Program-made: the position numbers and the translations under genes
Shown here: piece after piece, positions 34,240-42,573 of the stretch
Position numbering within the stretch: position 1 is the first letter of the stretch
Layout: every line of letters starts with the position of its first letter
The notes under the pieces: generated by a model
The model's database searches: none
What the model saw: only the letters and a program-made list of their open reading frames with translations
Told to the model about the DNA's origin: nothing
Assembly: GCA_913774665.1 (NCBI GenBank)
Contig: CAJYHN010000007.1
Coordinates: 1 to 64,000 of the forward strand
Source: an uncultured Microbacterium sp.
GTDB lineage: Bacteria; Actinomycetota; Actinomycetes; Actinomycetales; Microbacteriaceae
Direction: 5' to 3'
DNA: 64,000 bases

Positions 34240-36299
34240 GAGGCCTCCTCGATGATGCGGACGGCACCGCCGGCGACGGCGACCGAGCCGTCGATGGGGT
34301 CGCCGCTGATCGCGTCGCGGCCGTGCGCTGCGATCTCGACGGTGTCGGTGGTGTGGTTGATGACGAACAGGAACGCGCGCTCGGCGTCGGCGCGGCGGAC
34401 CACCTCGACCCCGGGGCGGGTGTCGACGGTGCGGATGCCGGCGGCCTGGGCCGCACGGGCGAGCAGCGCGCGGTAGGCCGACGGCTCCGGGAGGGTCGCG
34501 AGGTACCAGGCCTGACCGTCGCCGACCGCGCGGCGGGTGCGGGCGGGGAGTCCCGCGGCCGGGCCGTCGCTGAAGCGGGCGTCGACCTCGGCGTCGACGG
34601 CGCGCAGGCGCTCCGACCACACGGTGCCGGTCGAGCCGTCGTCGAGGGTGACCGACTGGGCCGGGCCGAGGGGCGAGAACTCCTCCGACACGATGCCGAG
34701 CAGGTCGCGGAACGCGCCGGGGTATCCGCCGAGACGGACGCGGTCGTCCTGGTCGACGATTCCGCTGGCGAAGGTGATCACGGCGGTGCCGCCGTCCTCC
34801 ACGAAGCGCGCGATCGCGTCGGCGTCGGCGTCGCGCACGAGGTGCAGCGCGGGCACGACGATGAGGCGGTAGTCCGACAGGTCGGCGGAGGCCGAGACGA
34901 CGTCGGTCGAGATGCCGGCGGCGGCCAGGGCCGCGTGCGCGGCGTGCACCTGGTCGAGGTAGCGCAGGTCTTCGCTGGGGCGTCCCTCGTTCTCGAGCGA
35001 CCACCAGCTCTCCCAGTCGAACAGGACCGCGGCGTCCGAGGCGACGCGCGACCCCGCGACCGGCTGCAGTGAACGCAGAGTCCGGCCGACCTCGAGCACA
35101 CTCCGCCACTGGGCGGTCTCGGTGCCCGCGTGGGGGAGCAGGGCCGAGTGGAACTTCTCGGCGCCCTGCGCCGACGCGCGCCACTGGAAGAAGCAGATGC
35201 CGTCGGCGCCGCGCGCCACGTGCGAGACGACGTTGCGCAGCAGCTCGCCCTCGCCCTTGGCGAGGTTGTGCGGCTGCCAGTTGACCGCGCCGGTGGAGGT
35301 CTCCATCAGCAGCCAGGGCGTCCCGGCGGCGAGGCCGCGGGTGAGGTCGGCCGCGAAAGACAGCTCGGCGAGCGGGTCGGGGAGGCGCCGGTCGAGGTAG
35401 TGGTCGTTCGCGATGACGTCCATCTCGCCGGCCCACGAGAAGTAGTCGAGAGCGCGGATGTGCGCGGTCACCATGAAGTTGGTCGTGACGGGCGCCGTGC
35501 TGCGCTCGCGGATCACGCGCGCCTCGGCGCGGTAGAGCTCGAGCTGCTGGTCGGACGAGAAGCGCTGGAAGTCGAGCAGCTGCGCGGGGTTGCGCAGCGA
35601 CAGCGCGGCCATCGGCGGGAGGATCTGGTCCCATGCGCTGTAGCGCTGGCTCCAGAAAGAGGTGCCCCAGGCCGTGTTGAGCGCGGCCACCGTGCCGTAG
35701 CGCGCCCCGAGCCACTCGCGGAACGCGACGGCACTGGCGTCGCAGTAGCAGAGGGCGTTGTGGCATCCGAGTTCGTTCGAGACGTGCCACATGGCCAGGG
35801 CGGGGTGATCGGCGTAGCGCTCGACGACGCGACGACTGACCTCCGCCGCGTAGGCGCGGAAGACCGGGGAGCTCGGGCAGTACGCCTGTCGACCTCCCGG
35901 GAATCGGCGTGTGCCGTCCTCGGTCACGGGGAGGATCTCGGGATGCCGCGTGGTCACCCAGGGCGCGGGGGATGAGGTCGCGGTTCCGAGGTTGACCCGG
36001 ATGCCGTGCGAGTGGGCGAGGTCCATGACCTCGTCGAGCTCGTCGAAGGTCCAGACGCCGGGGGCGGGGTTGATCCACGACCAGCCGAAGATGTTGACGG
36101 CGACGAGTCCGACGCCCGCTTCGACCATGAGCCGCATGTCCTCGTCCCAGACGGCGCGGTCCCACTGCTCGGGGTTGTAGTCGCAGCCGAAGACGAGACC
36201 CTCGCGGGTCAGGGCCGACAGAGCGTCACCCGTGCGGGTCAGATCGGCCGGACGATCGCTTTCGCGATCGAGCGGGGCCAGATGGTCGACGGCAAGCAT
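34236..36299 (-). CDS. Beta-galactosidase, GH42
   Basis: The 687-residue cytoplasmic enzyme has usual GH42 length and starts at ATG 36299 after AAGGAGC. The barrel begins FGCDYNPEQWDRAVWDEDMRLM. The acid/base is E176 in HVSNELGCHN and the nucleophile E333 in METSTGAVNW. A trimerisation domain (about 400-610) and a C-terminal beta domain follow. GH42 enzymes cleave terminal beta-galactose from galacto-oligosaccharides. Two cysteine-containing segments (CDASAVAF, CHNALCYCD) suggest a structural zinc site. It is the first gene of the operon with its importer, behind LacI operators at 36326-36385. Confidence 0.95.
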   Translation of the reverse strand: MLAVDHLAPLDRESDRPADLTRTGDALSALTREGLVFGCDYNPEQWDRAVWDEDMRLMVEAGVGLVAVNIFGWSWINPAPGVWTFDELDEVMDLAHSHGIRVNLGTATSSPAPWVTTRHPEILPVTEDGTRRFPGGRQAYCPSSPVFRAYAAEVSRRVVERYADHPALAMWHVSNELGCHNALCYCDASAVAFREWLGARYGTVAALNTAWGTSFWSQRYSAWDQILPPMAALSLRNPAQLLDFQRFSSDQQLELYRAEARVIRERSTAPVTTNFMVTAHIRALDYFSWAGEMDVIANDHYLDRRLPDPLAELSFAADLTRGLAAGTPWLLMETSTGAVNWQPHNLAKGEGELLRNVVSHVARGADGICFFQWRASAQGAEKFHSALLPHAGTETAQWRSVLEVGRTLRSLQPVAGSRVASDAAVLFDWESWWSLENEGRPSEDLRYLDQVHAAHAALAAAGISTDVVSASADLSDYRLIVVPALHLVRDADADAIARFVEDGGTAVITFASGIVDQDDRVRLGGYPGAFRDLLGIVSEEFSPLGPAQSVTLDDGSTGTVWSERLRAVDAEVDARFSDGPAAGLPARTRRAVGDGQAWYLATLPEPSAYRALLARAAQAAGIRTVDTRPGVEVVRRADAERAFLFVINHTTDTVEIAAHGRDAISGDPIDGSVAVAGGAVRIIEEAS

Positions 36300-36325
36300 C
36301 CGGTGGGCGCTCCTTTGCGAGGTTC

Positions 36326-36385
36326 TGTGAACGTGCACACATTTATCCAACCGCAACGGGGAGGGGAAATGTGTGAACGTGCACA
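36326..36385. promoter_or_regulatory. Paired operators between GH42 and its LacI regulator
   Basis: TGTGAACGTGCACA occurs at 36326-36339 and again, identically, at 36372-36385, in direct orientation 46 bp apart. Each is a near-perfect CG-centred palindrome (12 of 14 positions), as expected for a LacI-family site. They lie in the AT-richer gap between the divergent GH42 operon and the regulator. Confidence 0.75.
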
Positions 36386-36440
36386 TACTGACACGGCGCC
36401 GCACGATCGTCAACTTCCGCGGCCCGATAGGGTGAAGAGC

Positions 36441-37457
36441 ATGACGCCTCCTCCGCCCGGGCGCCGGCGCAGCACCGTGCACGACGTCGCCAAGGTCGCG
36501 GGGGTTTCGCGGGGCACCGTGAGCCGCGTCCTCAACGGCGGCTACGTCTCGGATCACGCCCGCGAGGCCATCCAGGCGGCCATCCGCGAGGTGGGCTACG
36601 TGCCCAACAACGCCGCTCGGAACCTCGTGCGTCAGCGCACGCAGGCGGTCGGATTCATCGTGCACGAGCCGCACTCGCTGTTCCTCGAAGACCCCAACAT
36701 CGGCGGCATCATGCTCGGCGCCAACACCGCGCTGTCGAACGCCGACTATCAGATGGTGTGCGTCGTGGTCGATACGGACCGTGACACCGAGAGGGTCGCG
36801 CGCTACCTCAGCGGCGGCTTCGTCGACGGCGCGGTCATCGTCTCGGCCAGACACCACGACCCGATCACCGACGTCGTCGAACGCCTCGGGCTGCCCGTCG
36901 CCTACGTGGGCCATCCTCCCGGCATCCGTCGCCCCTGGGTCGGCATCGACAACCTGGGCGCGGCCCGGGCCATCACGGCACGCGTGCGCGCATCGGGCCG
37001 CCGACGCATCGGCATGATCGCCGCGGCCCTCGATCGCGACTCCGGAAGCGATCGGCTCGCGGGCTTCCGCGAAGCCCTCGGGGCGGATTTCGACGACACC
37101 CTCGTCGAGCCCGTGCCCCTCTACGCCTTCGCCGACGGCGAGGCCGGAATGCGGCGCCTTCTCGAGCGCGCTCCCGATATCGACGCGGTTTTCGGAGCCT
37201 CGGATGCCGTGGCCGCCGGCGCCGTGCAGGCCCTTCGCGCCGCCGGTCGCCGCGTGCCCGACGACGTCGGCGTTGTCGGCTTCGACGACAGCGCGTGGGC
37301 GGTGCGCACCGACCCGCCGCTCACCACGATCGATCAGCCCGCCGAGGGGCTGGGCGCGGCGGCCGCGGAGGCCGTGCTCTTGCAGCTGTCAGGTGGGGTG
37401 GCCGATGCCGGCGGCATCCTGCTCGACGCCCCGATCGTCTGGCGCGCCTCGGTCTAG
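36441..37457 (+). CDS. LacI-family regulator of the GH42/ABC operon
   Basis: The 338-residue protein starts at ATG 36441. The DNA-binding domain is STVHDVAKVAGVSRGTVSRVLNGGYVSDHAREAIQAAI, with the hinge NNAARNLVRQRT. The effector domain has VGFIVHEPHSLF, GGFVDGAVIVSA, AVFGASDAVAAGAVQAL and VGVVGFDDSAWAVRTDPPLTTIDQ. Two identical palindromes separate it from the GH42 operon, which is the probable target. The inducer is likely galactose or a galacto-oligosaccharide. Confidence 0.92.
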   Translation: MTPPPPGRRRSTVHDVAKVAGVSRGTVSRVLNGGYVSDHAREAIQAAIREVGYVPNNAARNLVRQRTQAVGFIVHEPHSLFLEDPNIGGIMLGANTALSNADYQMVCVVVDTDRDTERVARYLSGGFVDGAVIVSARHHDPITDVVERLGLPVAYVGHPPGIRRPWVGIDNLGAARAITARVRASGRRRIGMIAAALDRDSGSDRLAGFREALGADFDDTLVEPVPLYAFADGEAGMRRLLERAPDIDAVFGASDAVAAGAVQALRAAGRRVPDDVGVVGFDDSAWAVRTDPPLTTIDQPAEGLGAAAAEAVLLQLSGGVADAGGILLDAPIVWRASV

Positions 37458-37510
37458 CGGTGCTCCCCGCCGCGGCCGGTCGCGGTCGTCGGGTCGGGGC
37501 GCGATCGTTC

Positions 37511-37558
37511 GTTCGGGGCGTGAAAATCCTGCCCCGAGCGCCGGAATCCGCCCCGAAC
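37511..37558. repeat. Palindromic element, GTTCGGGGCG family, copy B
   Basis: The terminal arms GTTCGGGGCG (37511-37520) and CGCCCCGAAC (37549-37558) are perfect. The interior matches the element at 30763-30814 (CCCCGAGCG.CGGAAT.CGCCCCGAAC). It lies between the convergent LacI and TetR genes. Confidence 0.8.
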
Positions 37559-37575
37559 CGCCCACCGGGCCGGCG

Positions 37576-38160
37576 TCAGCGCGGCTCACTCCATCCCCGC
37601 TCGAGAAGGCGGAAGCCCGCCTCGATCGTCCCCGCGGCGTCGTCGTGCTCGAACGCGAGGATCTGCAACTGCAGCACCATCCGCGCGTAGACCCGGGTCT
37701 CGGCATCCGGAGTGTCCTGCCCCGTCGTCTCGGCGATCGCCTGGGCGAGGGCGTCCTCGTGGCGGAGCCACATGCGCGAGGCGTAATCGTGCAGGGCGGG
37801 CGTCTCGGTGATCAGCTTCATGAACTGCCGCCGATGCGCGCCCGTGGGGTCGAACGCCAGGCCGATGAGTTCGCGACGGTAGAGCTCGCGCAGGGCGTCC
37901 GACACCGAGGTGCCCGGGGTGCGGTCGCGCACGGCAGCGACGAGCAGGTCGCGCTGGGCATCGTCCTCGTCGAAGACGAGCGCCTCCTTCTGCGGGAAGT
38001 GGGCGAACACCGTTGTCGGCGAGACGTCAGCGGCGTCGGCGACCTCGCGGACGCTGACCTCGTCGAAGCCCCGTTCGATGAAGAGCATCGTCGCGGCATC
38101 GGAGATGGCCTTGCGGGTGGCGGCCTTCTTGCGCTCTCGACGACCCACGTCTGTGCTCAT
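37576..38160 (-). CDS. TetR-family regulator
   Basis: The 194-residue protein starts at ATG 38160; a GTG two codons upstream is possible. The N-terminal helix-turn-helix is AISDAATMLFIERGFDEVSVREVADAADVSPTTVFAHFPQKEALV. The C-terminal ligand domain has no recognisable specificity. It diverges from an MFS exporter gene 68 bases away, the standard repressor-pump arrangement. Confidence 0.92.
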   Translation of the reverse strand: MSTDVGRRERKKAATRKAISDAATMLFIERGFDEVSVREVADAADVSPTTVFAHFPQKEALVFDEDDAQRDLLVAAVRDRTPGTSVSDALRELYRRELIGLAFDPTGAHRRQFMKLITETPALHDYASRMWLRHEDALAQAIAETTGQDTPDAETRVYARMVLQLQILAFEHDDAAGTIEAGFRLLERGWSEPR

Positions 38161-38194
38161 GCGCACAGTCTACCGGTCTCGCTCCAAAAGTGTA

Positions 38195-38222
38195 TTGACA
38201 ACAAAACTGGTACGAGTACAGT
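38195..38222 (+). promoter_or_regulatory. Leaderless-type promoter of the MFS gene
   Basis: TTGACA (38195-38200), a 16-base spacer and TACAGT (38217-38222) are followed by only 6 bases before the GTG start at 38229, so transcription should begin at or next to the start codon. The region is AT-rich compared with its surroundings. Confidence 0.7.
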
Positions 38223-38228
38223 TGCGGC

Positions 38229-39500
38229 GTGACTTCACCTTCCCTCCCCGCTCCCCAGGGCTGCCGCGCCTGGATCATGCTCGTGGTCATCACGACGCTC
38301 ACGACCGCGGGCATGACCGTCGTGCTCCCGGTGCTGCCCTTCGTCGTGCTCCGCTACGTCTCGAACCCCGCCGACCTGGCCGTCTGGGTCGGCATCCTCG
38401 AGACCGTCAACGCGCTCTGCGCGTTCCTCGTCGCCCCCTTCCTCGGCCGCATCTCCGACCGCTTCGGCCGTCGACCGGTGATCATCGTCGCCGGCTTCGG
38501 CGCCGCCCTCGGCTTCCTGCTCTTCGGCATCGGCGGGGCGATCTGGGTGCTGCTGCTCGGCCGCATCGTGCAGGGCGTGACCGCCGGCGACCTTCCGGCC
38601 CTTTTCGCGTACCTTGCCGACATCACCCCGCCGGACAAGCGCGCTCGCCGCTTCGGCGTGCTCGGCGCGACCGCCGGCATCGGCACGATGGTCGGCCCGG
38701 CCCTCGGTGGAACCCTCGCCGCGATCGACGTCGACCTGCCCGTCTTCGTCACCGCGGGCCTCGCCCTGACGGTCGCGATCTTCAGCATCTTCCTGCTGCC
38801 CGAGAGCCTCGCCCCCGACAAGCGAATCGCCTCCCTCGACCTGCGCGCGGTGCACCCCTTCGCGGTGTTCCGCGGCGTGTTCCGCCGCCCCGAGCTGCGC
38901 GGCCTCATGATCGGTCTGATCCTCGTCGGCCTGCCGTTCGGGTTCTTCGTCAACAACTTCAGCGTGCTCGCGCTCGACGCGATCTCGTGGAGTCCCACCG
39001 CGATCGGCCTGCTCACCGCGTGCGTCGGCATCATCGACATCGCCATCCAGGGCGTGCTGCTGGGCTTCCTGCTGCCACGCATCGGCGAGCGGGGCGTCGT
39101 GGTCAGCGGCATCGTCACCCAGGCGATCGGGCTGGTCGCCCTCGCCGGGGTCGCGTCGCTGTTCGCGCAGCCGTGGTTGTTCGTCGTCGGCGCCCTCACG
39201 CTCGCCGCGGGCCAGGGCGCGGCCCAGGCCACGATGGACGGTCTGCTCTCCAACGCCGTCGGAGACGACGAGCAGGGCTGGATCGCCGGAGCCGCCCAAT
39301 CGCTCAACGCCGCGGTCGGAACCGTCGCTCCCCTCGTCGCGGGCCTGCTCTACGCCCACGTCGCGCACGCCGCGCCCTACGTGCTGGGAGCCGCGCTCAT
39401 GGTCGCCGCCGCCGTGGTGATCGGGCGGGCTCGCTTCACCAGCCCCTCCCTGCGCACGAAGGCCCCGGATGCCGCAGAGCTCCCGCTCGCGGCACAGTGA
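38229..39500 (+). CDS. MFS transporter (TetA/multidrug-like)
   Basis: The 423-residue membrane protein has 12 helices. The motif-A loop GRISDRFGRRPVIIVAG (about residues 73-89) and a motif-C-like stretch LGATAGIGTMVGPALGG in helix 5 are typical of drug/H+ antiporters (DHA1). It starts at GTG 38229, with no ribosome binding site but a promoter ending 6 bases upstream. It is likely controlled by the divergent TetR protein. The substrate is unknown. Confidence 0.9.
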   Translation: MTSPSLPAPQGCRAWIMLVVITTLTTAGMTVVLPVLPFVVLRYVSNPADLAVWVGILETVNALCAFLVAPFLGRISDRFGRRPVIIVAGFGAALGFLLFGIGGAIWVLLLGRIVQGVTAGDLPALFAYLADITPPDKRARRFGVLGATAGIGTMVGPALGGTLAAIDVDLPVFVTAGLALTVAIFSIFLLPESLAPDKRIASLDLRAVHPFAVFRGVFRRPELRGLMIGLILVGLPFGFFVNNFSVLALDAISWSPTAIGLLTACVGIIDIAIQGVLLGFLLPRIGERGVVVSGIVTQAIGLVALAGVASLFAQPWLFVVGALTLAAGQGAAQATMDGLLSNAVGDDEQGWIAGAAQSLNAAVGTVAPLVAGLLYAHVAHAAPYVLGAALMVAAAVVIGRARFTSPSLRTKAPDAAELPLAAQ

Positions 39501-39518
39501 CGGTCCCGATCGGGTGAT

Positions 39519-39584
39519 CGCGTGGGTCGCCGGAAGTCGTCGCTCAAGCAGGCCTCGAAGCGACAGTTCTCGGCGACTCACGCG
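39519..39584. repeat. Palindromic intergenic element, GGCGACTCACGCG family, copy 2
   Basis: A 66-bp palindrome has left arm 39519-39531 and right arm 39572-39584 (GGCGACTCACGCG), paired over 13 positions with one mismatch. Inner GTCGTCGC/GCGAC parts match the copies at 23339-23408 and 40644-40705. It lies between convergent MFS and cupin genes. Confidence 0.75.
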
Positions 39585-39615
39585 AACGGATGCCGTGCGC
39601 CGCGGCATCCGGGAT

Positions 39616-40056
39616 CTACGCCGGGGAGCTCCAGGGCATCGGCCGCTCGGGATCGCGCGAGCTGTCGTCGGGGATGTGGGGGAGCGCCTCGCCGCCCGCG
39701 CGGATGCACAGCCACCGCAGTTCGCCGTCGCTGTCCGGGAGCGCGCGCCAGGTGCGCCACACGTTCTGCCCGACCCGCACGACGCTGCCCGGGCCGACGT
39801 CGACCACGTCGTCGTCGAGGCCCATCTGGCCGCGCCCCTCGAGGAACACGTACAGCTCCTCGACGCGGGTGTGCGTGTGCCAGTACCCGGCTTCCTCGCC
39901 GGGGGCGAGGGCGTTCGCGGTCATGCCGATGAACTGCATCGTCAGCTCGTGATCGACCACGCGGCGCCCGTCGCGTGAGCGGGCGGGGACGAACCCGCCG
40001 AAGTGGTCGCGCCAGGCGTCGAGCCCGCCGATCTCGGTGATCTCGTAGTCGCTCAT
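39616..40056 (-). CDS. Cupin-domain protein
   Basis: The 146-residue small cupin has the metal-binding motif GYWHTHTRVEELYVFLEGRG (H59, H61 and E65/E66 region) and a second motif around DVGPGSVVRVGQNVWRTWRAL. Such single-domain cupins act as isomerases, dioxygenases or sensors, and no specific role is visible. The ATG at 40056 overlaps the stop of the PNPOx-like gene (ATGA), so the two are coupled. Confidence 0.85.
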   Translation of the reverse strand: MSDYEITEIGGLDAWRDHFGGFVPARSRDGRRVVDHELTMQFIGMTANALAPGEEAGYWHTHTRVEELYVFLEGRGQMGLDDDVVDVGPGSVVRVGQNVWRTWRALPDSDGELRWLCIRAGGEALPHIPDDSSRDPERPMPWSSPA

Positions 40057-40616
40057 CGGTTCTCGCTCTCGGGGGAGGTCAGCTGCCAGCCGTCATCGGT
40101 GCGACGGTAGATCGTGCGCAGGTGCTTGCGGTCAGGAGAACCCTGCCAGAACTCCACGCGGTCGGCGATCAGTCGCCACAGCACCCACTGGCCCGGGCCG
40201 ATGCCGTCGCGGGCGGCGGCCGAGCGCGCGGCGAGATCCGCCGCCGACTCCTCGGCCGAGGCCTCCACCACGCGCCCGCGCACGCGGACACACCGCAGCA
40301 CCGCCGGCCACCAGAAGGTCAGTGCCGCGGCGGGATGGACGGCCAGCTGCGCCGCTTTCGCGGAGGCCCGGGGCCCGGCGAAAGCCCACCCGTCGGGGCC
40401 GAGGTCTTTGAGGATCAGCGTGCGGGCGTCCGGGATGCCCTCGGCATCGACGGTCGCGAGCGTGGCTCCGTGCGCTTCGGCGACGCCGGCGTCCACGGCC
40501 TGCCGGATCCATCGCTCGAACAGCTCCTCCGGCTGATCGGGGAGGGGCTCGGCATCCGGGCTCAGCGGGGTCCCGGTGAGGGAGGGGAGCGAGCGGAGCC
40601 AGGCGGCGAGGGTCAT
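40053..40616 (-). CDS. Pyridoxamine 5'-phosphate oxidase family protein
   Basis: The 187-residue protein starts at ATG 40616, preceded by GAGGAGCAGGATGGGGGC. It has the FMN-binding split-barrel signatures of the PdxH family: ATVDAEGIPDARTLILKDLGPDGWAFAG, SAKAAQLAVHPAAALTFWW, VRVRGRVVEAS and a C-terminal VEFWQGSPDRKH. The typical RLxP ending of PdxH is replaced by IYRRTDDGWQLTSPESENR, so it may be a PdxH-like flavin oxidase rather than the true vitamin B6 enzyme. It is coupled to the downstream cupin gene. Confidence 0.8.
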   Translation of the reverse strand: MTLAAWLRSLPSLTGTPLSPDAEPLPDQPEELFERWIRQAVDAGVAEAHGATLATVDAEGIPDARTLILKDLGPDGWAFAGPRASAKAAQLAVHPAAALTFWWPAVLRCVRVRGRVVEASAEESAADLAARSAAARDGIGPGQWVLWRLIADRVEFWQGSPDRKHLRTIYRRTDDGWQLTSPESENR

Positions 40617-40643
40617 GCCCCCATCCTGCTCCTCCCACGCCCC

Positions 40644-40705
40644 CGTGAGGCGCCAGGATCTGTCGCGTGCGAGTGCTTCCCGGCGGCAGTCTTTGGCGAC
40701 TCGCG
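40644..40705. repeat. Palindromic intergenic element, GGCGACTCACGCG family, copy 3
   Basis: A 62-bp diverged copy has CGTGAGGCGCC (40644-40654) pairing 9 of 11 positions with GGCGACTCGCG (40695-40705). The inner CAGGATCTGTCGC and TTTGGCGACTCGCGCG match the other two copies. Confidence 0.6.
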
Positions 40706-40769
40706 CGTGGCGAGTGCGGGCGCGGGGCCGGTGCGGGAGGGGCATTGCCAGCAGAGCAGGGGATGCCAC

Positions 40770-40826
40770 GAGAACAGGCCGATCCGCGCGGGACCGGCCT
40801 GTTCTCGGCGTACGCGCCTGTTCTCG
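40770..40826 (-). terminator. Hairpin after the GH35 gene
   Basis: GAGAACAGGCC (40770-40780) pairs perfectly with GGCCTGTTCTC (40796-40806). A third CCTGTTCTCG lies at 40817-40826, so an alternative pairing is possible. It sits just after the GH35 stop in minus-strand reading and may terminate the ABC/GH51/GH35 operon. Confidence 0.65.
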
Positions 40827-40837
40827 TGACGGACTGA

Positions 40838-42559
40838 CTACTCCTCGAGCTGCCCCAACGAGGGCTCGGGGACGAAGCGCGCGATGGGCTCGACCGCGTG
40901 CTCGAGCTCGAGCACGCGGATCTCGTTCGCCCCGGCGCGGGTCACGGGACCCGGGACGTACAGCGTGTTCTGGGGGACGTTGTTCCAGTAGCGGCCGAGG
41001 AAGAAGCCGTTGACGAAGGCGTATCCCTTGCCCCACGACGTGGTGTCGAGGAACAGGTCGACGGGGGCGTCGAGCTCGAACGACCCCCGAAGCAGAGCGC
41101 GTCCGACCGTGCCGGTGCCCTCTCCCGTGGCGGCCTCGAGGGCGACCGGAGTCGCGGTCCACCCGGTGAGCGTCTCGCCATTGAGCGTGACGGAGCCGAC
41201 GAGCCCCTTCGCCTCGCCGAGGCGGTCGGCGTAGTTCACCCGCCCCTGGTCTTCGACGAGGACGGTGAGCCGTGCGCCCGCGGGGATCGTGAGAGCGCGC
41301 TCGTGCAGGCTCCGCGACAGTCGACCCACCGGGGTCCCGTCCACGTGCACCCACGCGAGGTCGCGGATCTCGTCGAAGACCAGGGCCGCGGGCCCCGCGA
41401 ACGCGGGCAGGTCGACGTCGTACCGGACGAGGGGGCCGAGGTGCGCGATCTGCTCGAAGCTCGGCGGGTCGTCGGCGATGGCGGCCGCGTCGAGGGGCGG
41501 CATCCAATCGCCCTCCCCCGAGAGGACGACCTCGAGCGCGGGAGCCGCGGGCCGCGGGCCGGGGACCTGCTCGGGGACGGGCGCGTACTTCGCGATGACC
41601 TCGCGGAAGGCGTGGAACTTCGCGGTCGGGTGTCCCGACTCGTCGATCGGTGCGTCGTAGTCGTACGAGGTCACGATGGGGTCGAAGCGGCCCTTGTCGT
41701 TCGCGCCGTTCGTCGTGCCGAAGTTGGTGCCGCCGTGCACCATGTAGATGTTGACCGAGGCGCCGGCCGCGAGCAGCACGTCCAGATCGTGGGCGGATGC
41801 CGCGGGGTCGGTCGTGTGATGGATGCTGCCCCACCAGTCGAACCAGCCGTCCCAGAACTCGCTGCACATGAGCGGACCGGTGCTCTGGTGCTCGCGAAGC
41901 GTCGCGAGGCGCTCGGCGGAGCGCGAGCCGAACGAGCCGGTCAGGTGGAGCTCGGGCAGGCTCCCCGCCTCGAGCATCCACGGCATCGGCTGATCGACGG
42001 TGGTCAGCGGCACCGTGATGCCGGCGTCCTTCGTCACCCGCACGAGCTCGCGCAGGTACTCCTTGTCGGAGCCGTAGGCGCCGTACTCATTCTCGATCTG
42101 CACGAGCACGACGTTGCCGCCGCGGTCGATCTGGCGGGGCGCCACGATCTCGTAGACCCGGCGCAGATACTCCGACACGGCATCCACGAACCGGGGTTCG
42201 GATCGACGGATGCCGATACCCGGCGTCGAGGTCAGCCACACGGGCAGTCCGCCGTTGTGCCACTCCGCACAGATGTAGGGACCGGGTCGCACGATCGCGT
42301 GCAGGCCCTCGGCGGCGATGAGGTCGAGGAAGCGGCCCAGGTCGTTCCAGCCGGTGGCATCCCACTCTCCTCGCACCGGCTCGTGGGCGTTCCACGCGAC
42401 GTAGGTCTCGATCGTGTTGAGACCCATCGCCTTGGCCGTGCGGATGCGGTCCGCCCAGTGCTCGGGGTGGATGCGGAAGTAGTGCAGGGTTCCGGAGATG
42501 ACCTGGTGGGGCTTCCCGTCGAGCAGGAAGTCGGTCTCGCCGATGGAGAAAGTCGTCAC
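40838..42559 (-). CDS. Beta-galactosidase, GH35
   Basis: The 573-residue enzyme starts at GTG 42559 (VTTFSIGETDFLLDG). The barrel has GTLHYFRIHPEHWADRI and RPGPYICAEWHNGGLPVWL, the hallmark of GH35. The acid/base is E158 in IENEYGAYG and the nucleophile E234 in CSEFWDGWFDWWG. The C-terminal half contains two beta-sandwich domains ending in NGFFLGRYWNNVPQNTLYVPG. There is no signal peptide, so it acts on imported oligosaccharides. It is the last gene after GH51 (14-base gap). Bacterial GH35 enzymes remove beta-1,3-, 1,4- or 1,6-galactose. Confidence 0.95.
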   Translation of the reverse strand: MTTFSIGETDFLLDGKPHQVISGTLHYFRIHPEHWADRIRTAKAMGLNTIETYVAWNAHEPVRGEWDATGWNDLGRFLDLIAAEGLHAIVRPGPYICAEWHNGGLPVWLTSTPGIGIRRSEPRFVDAVSEYLRRVYEIVAPRQIDRGGNVVLVQIENEYGAYGSDKEYLRELVRVTKDAGITVPLTTVDQPMPWMLEAGSLPELHLTGSFGSRSAERLATLREHQSTGPLMCSEFWDGWFDWWGSIHHTTDPAASAHDLDVLLAAGASVNIYMVHGGTNFGTTNGANDKGRFDPIVTSYDYDAPIDESGHPTAKFHAFREVIAKYAPVPEQVPGPRPAAPALEVVLSGEGDWMPPLDAAAIADDPPSFEQIAHLGPLVRYDVDLPAFAGPAALVFDEIRDLAWVHVDGTPVGRLSRSLHERALTIPAGARLTVLVEDQGRVNYADRLGEAKGLVGSVTLNGETLTGWTATPVALEAATGEGTGTVGRALLRGSFELDAPVDLFLDTTSWGKGYAFVNGFFLGRYWNNVPQNTLYVPGPVTRAGANEIRVLELEHAVEPIARFVPEPSLGQLEE

Positions 42560-42573
42560 GATGTCTTTCGGTA

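Noticed and set aside
23339-40705. Insertion-sequence remnants
   Set aside because: The palindromic elements carry no transposase fragments and I see no flanking target duplications.
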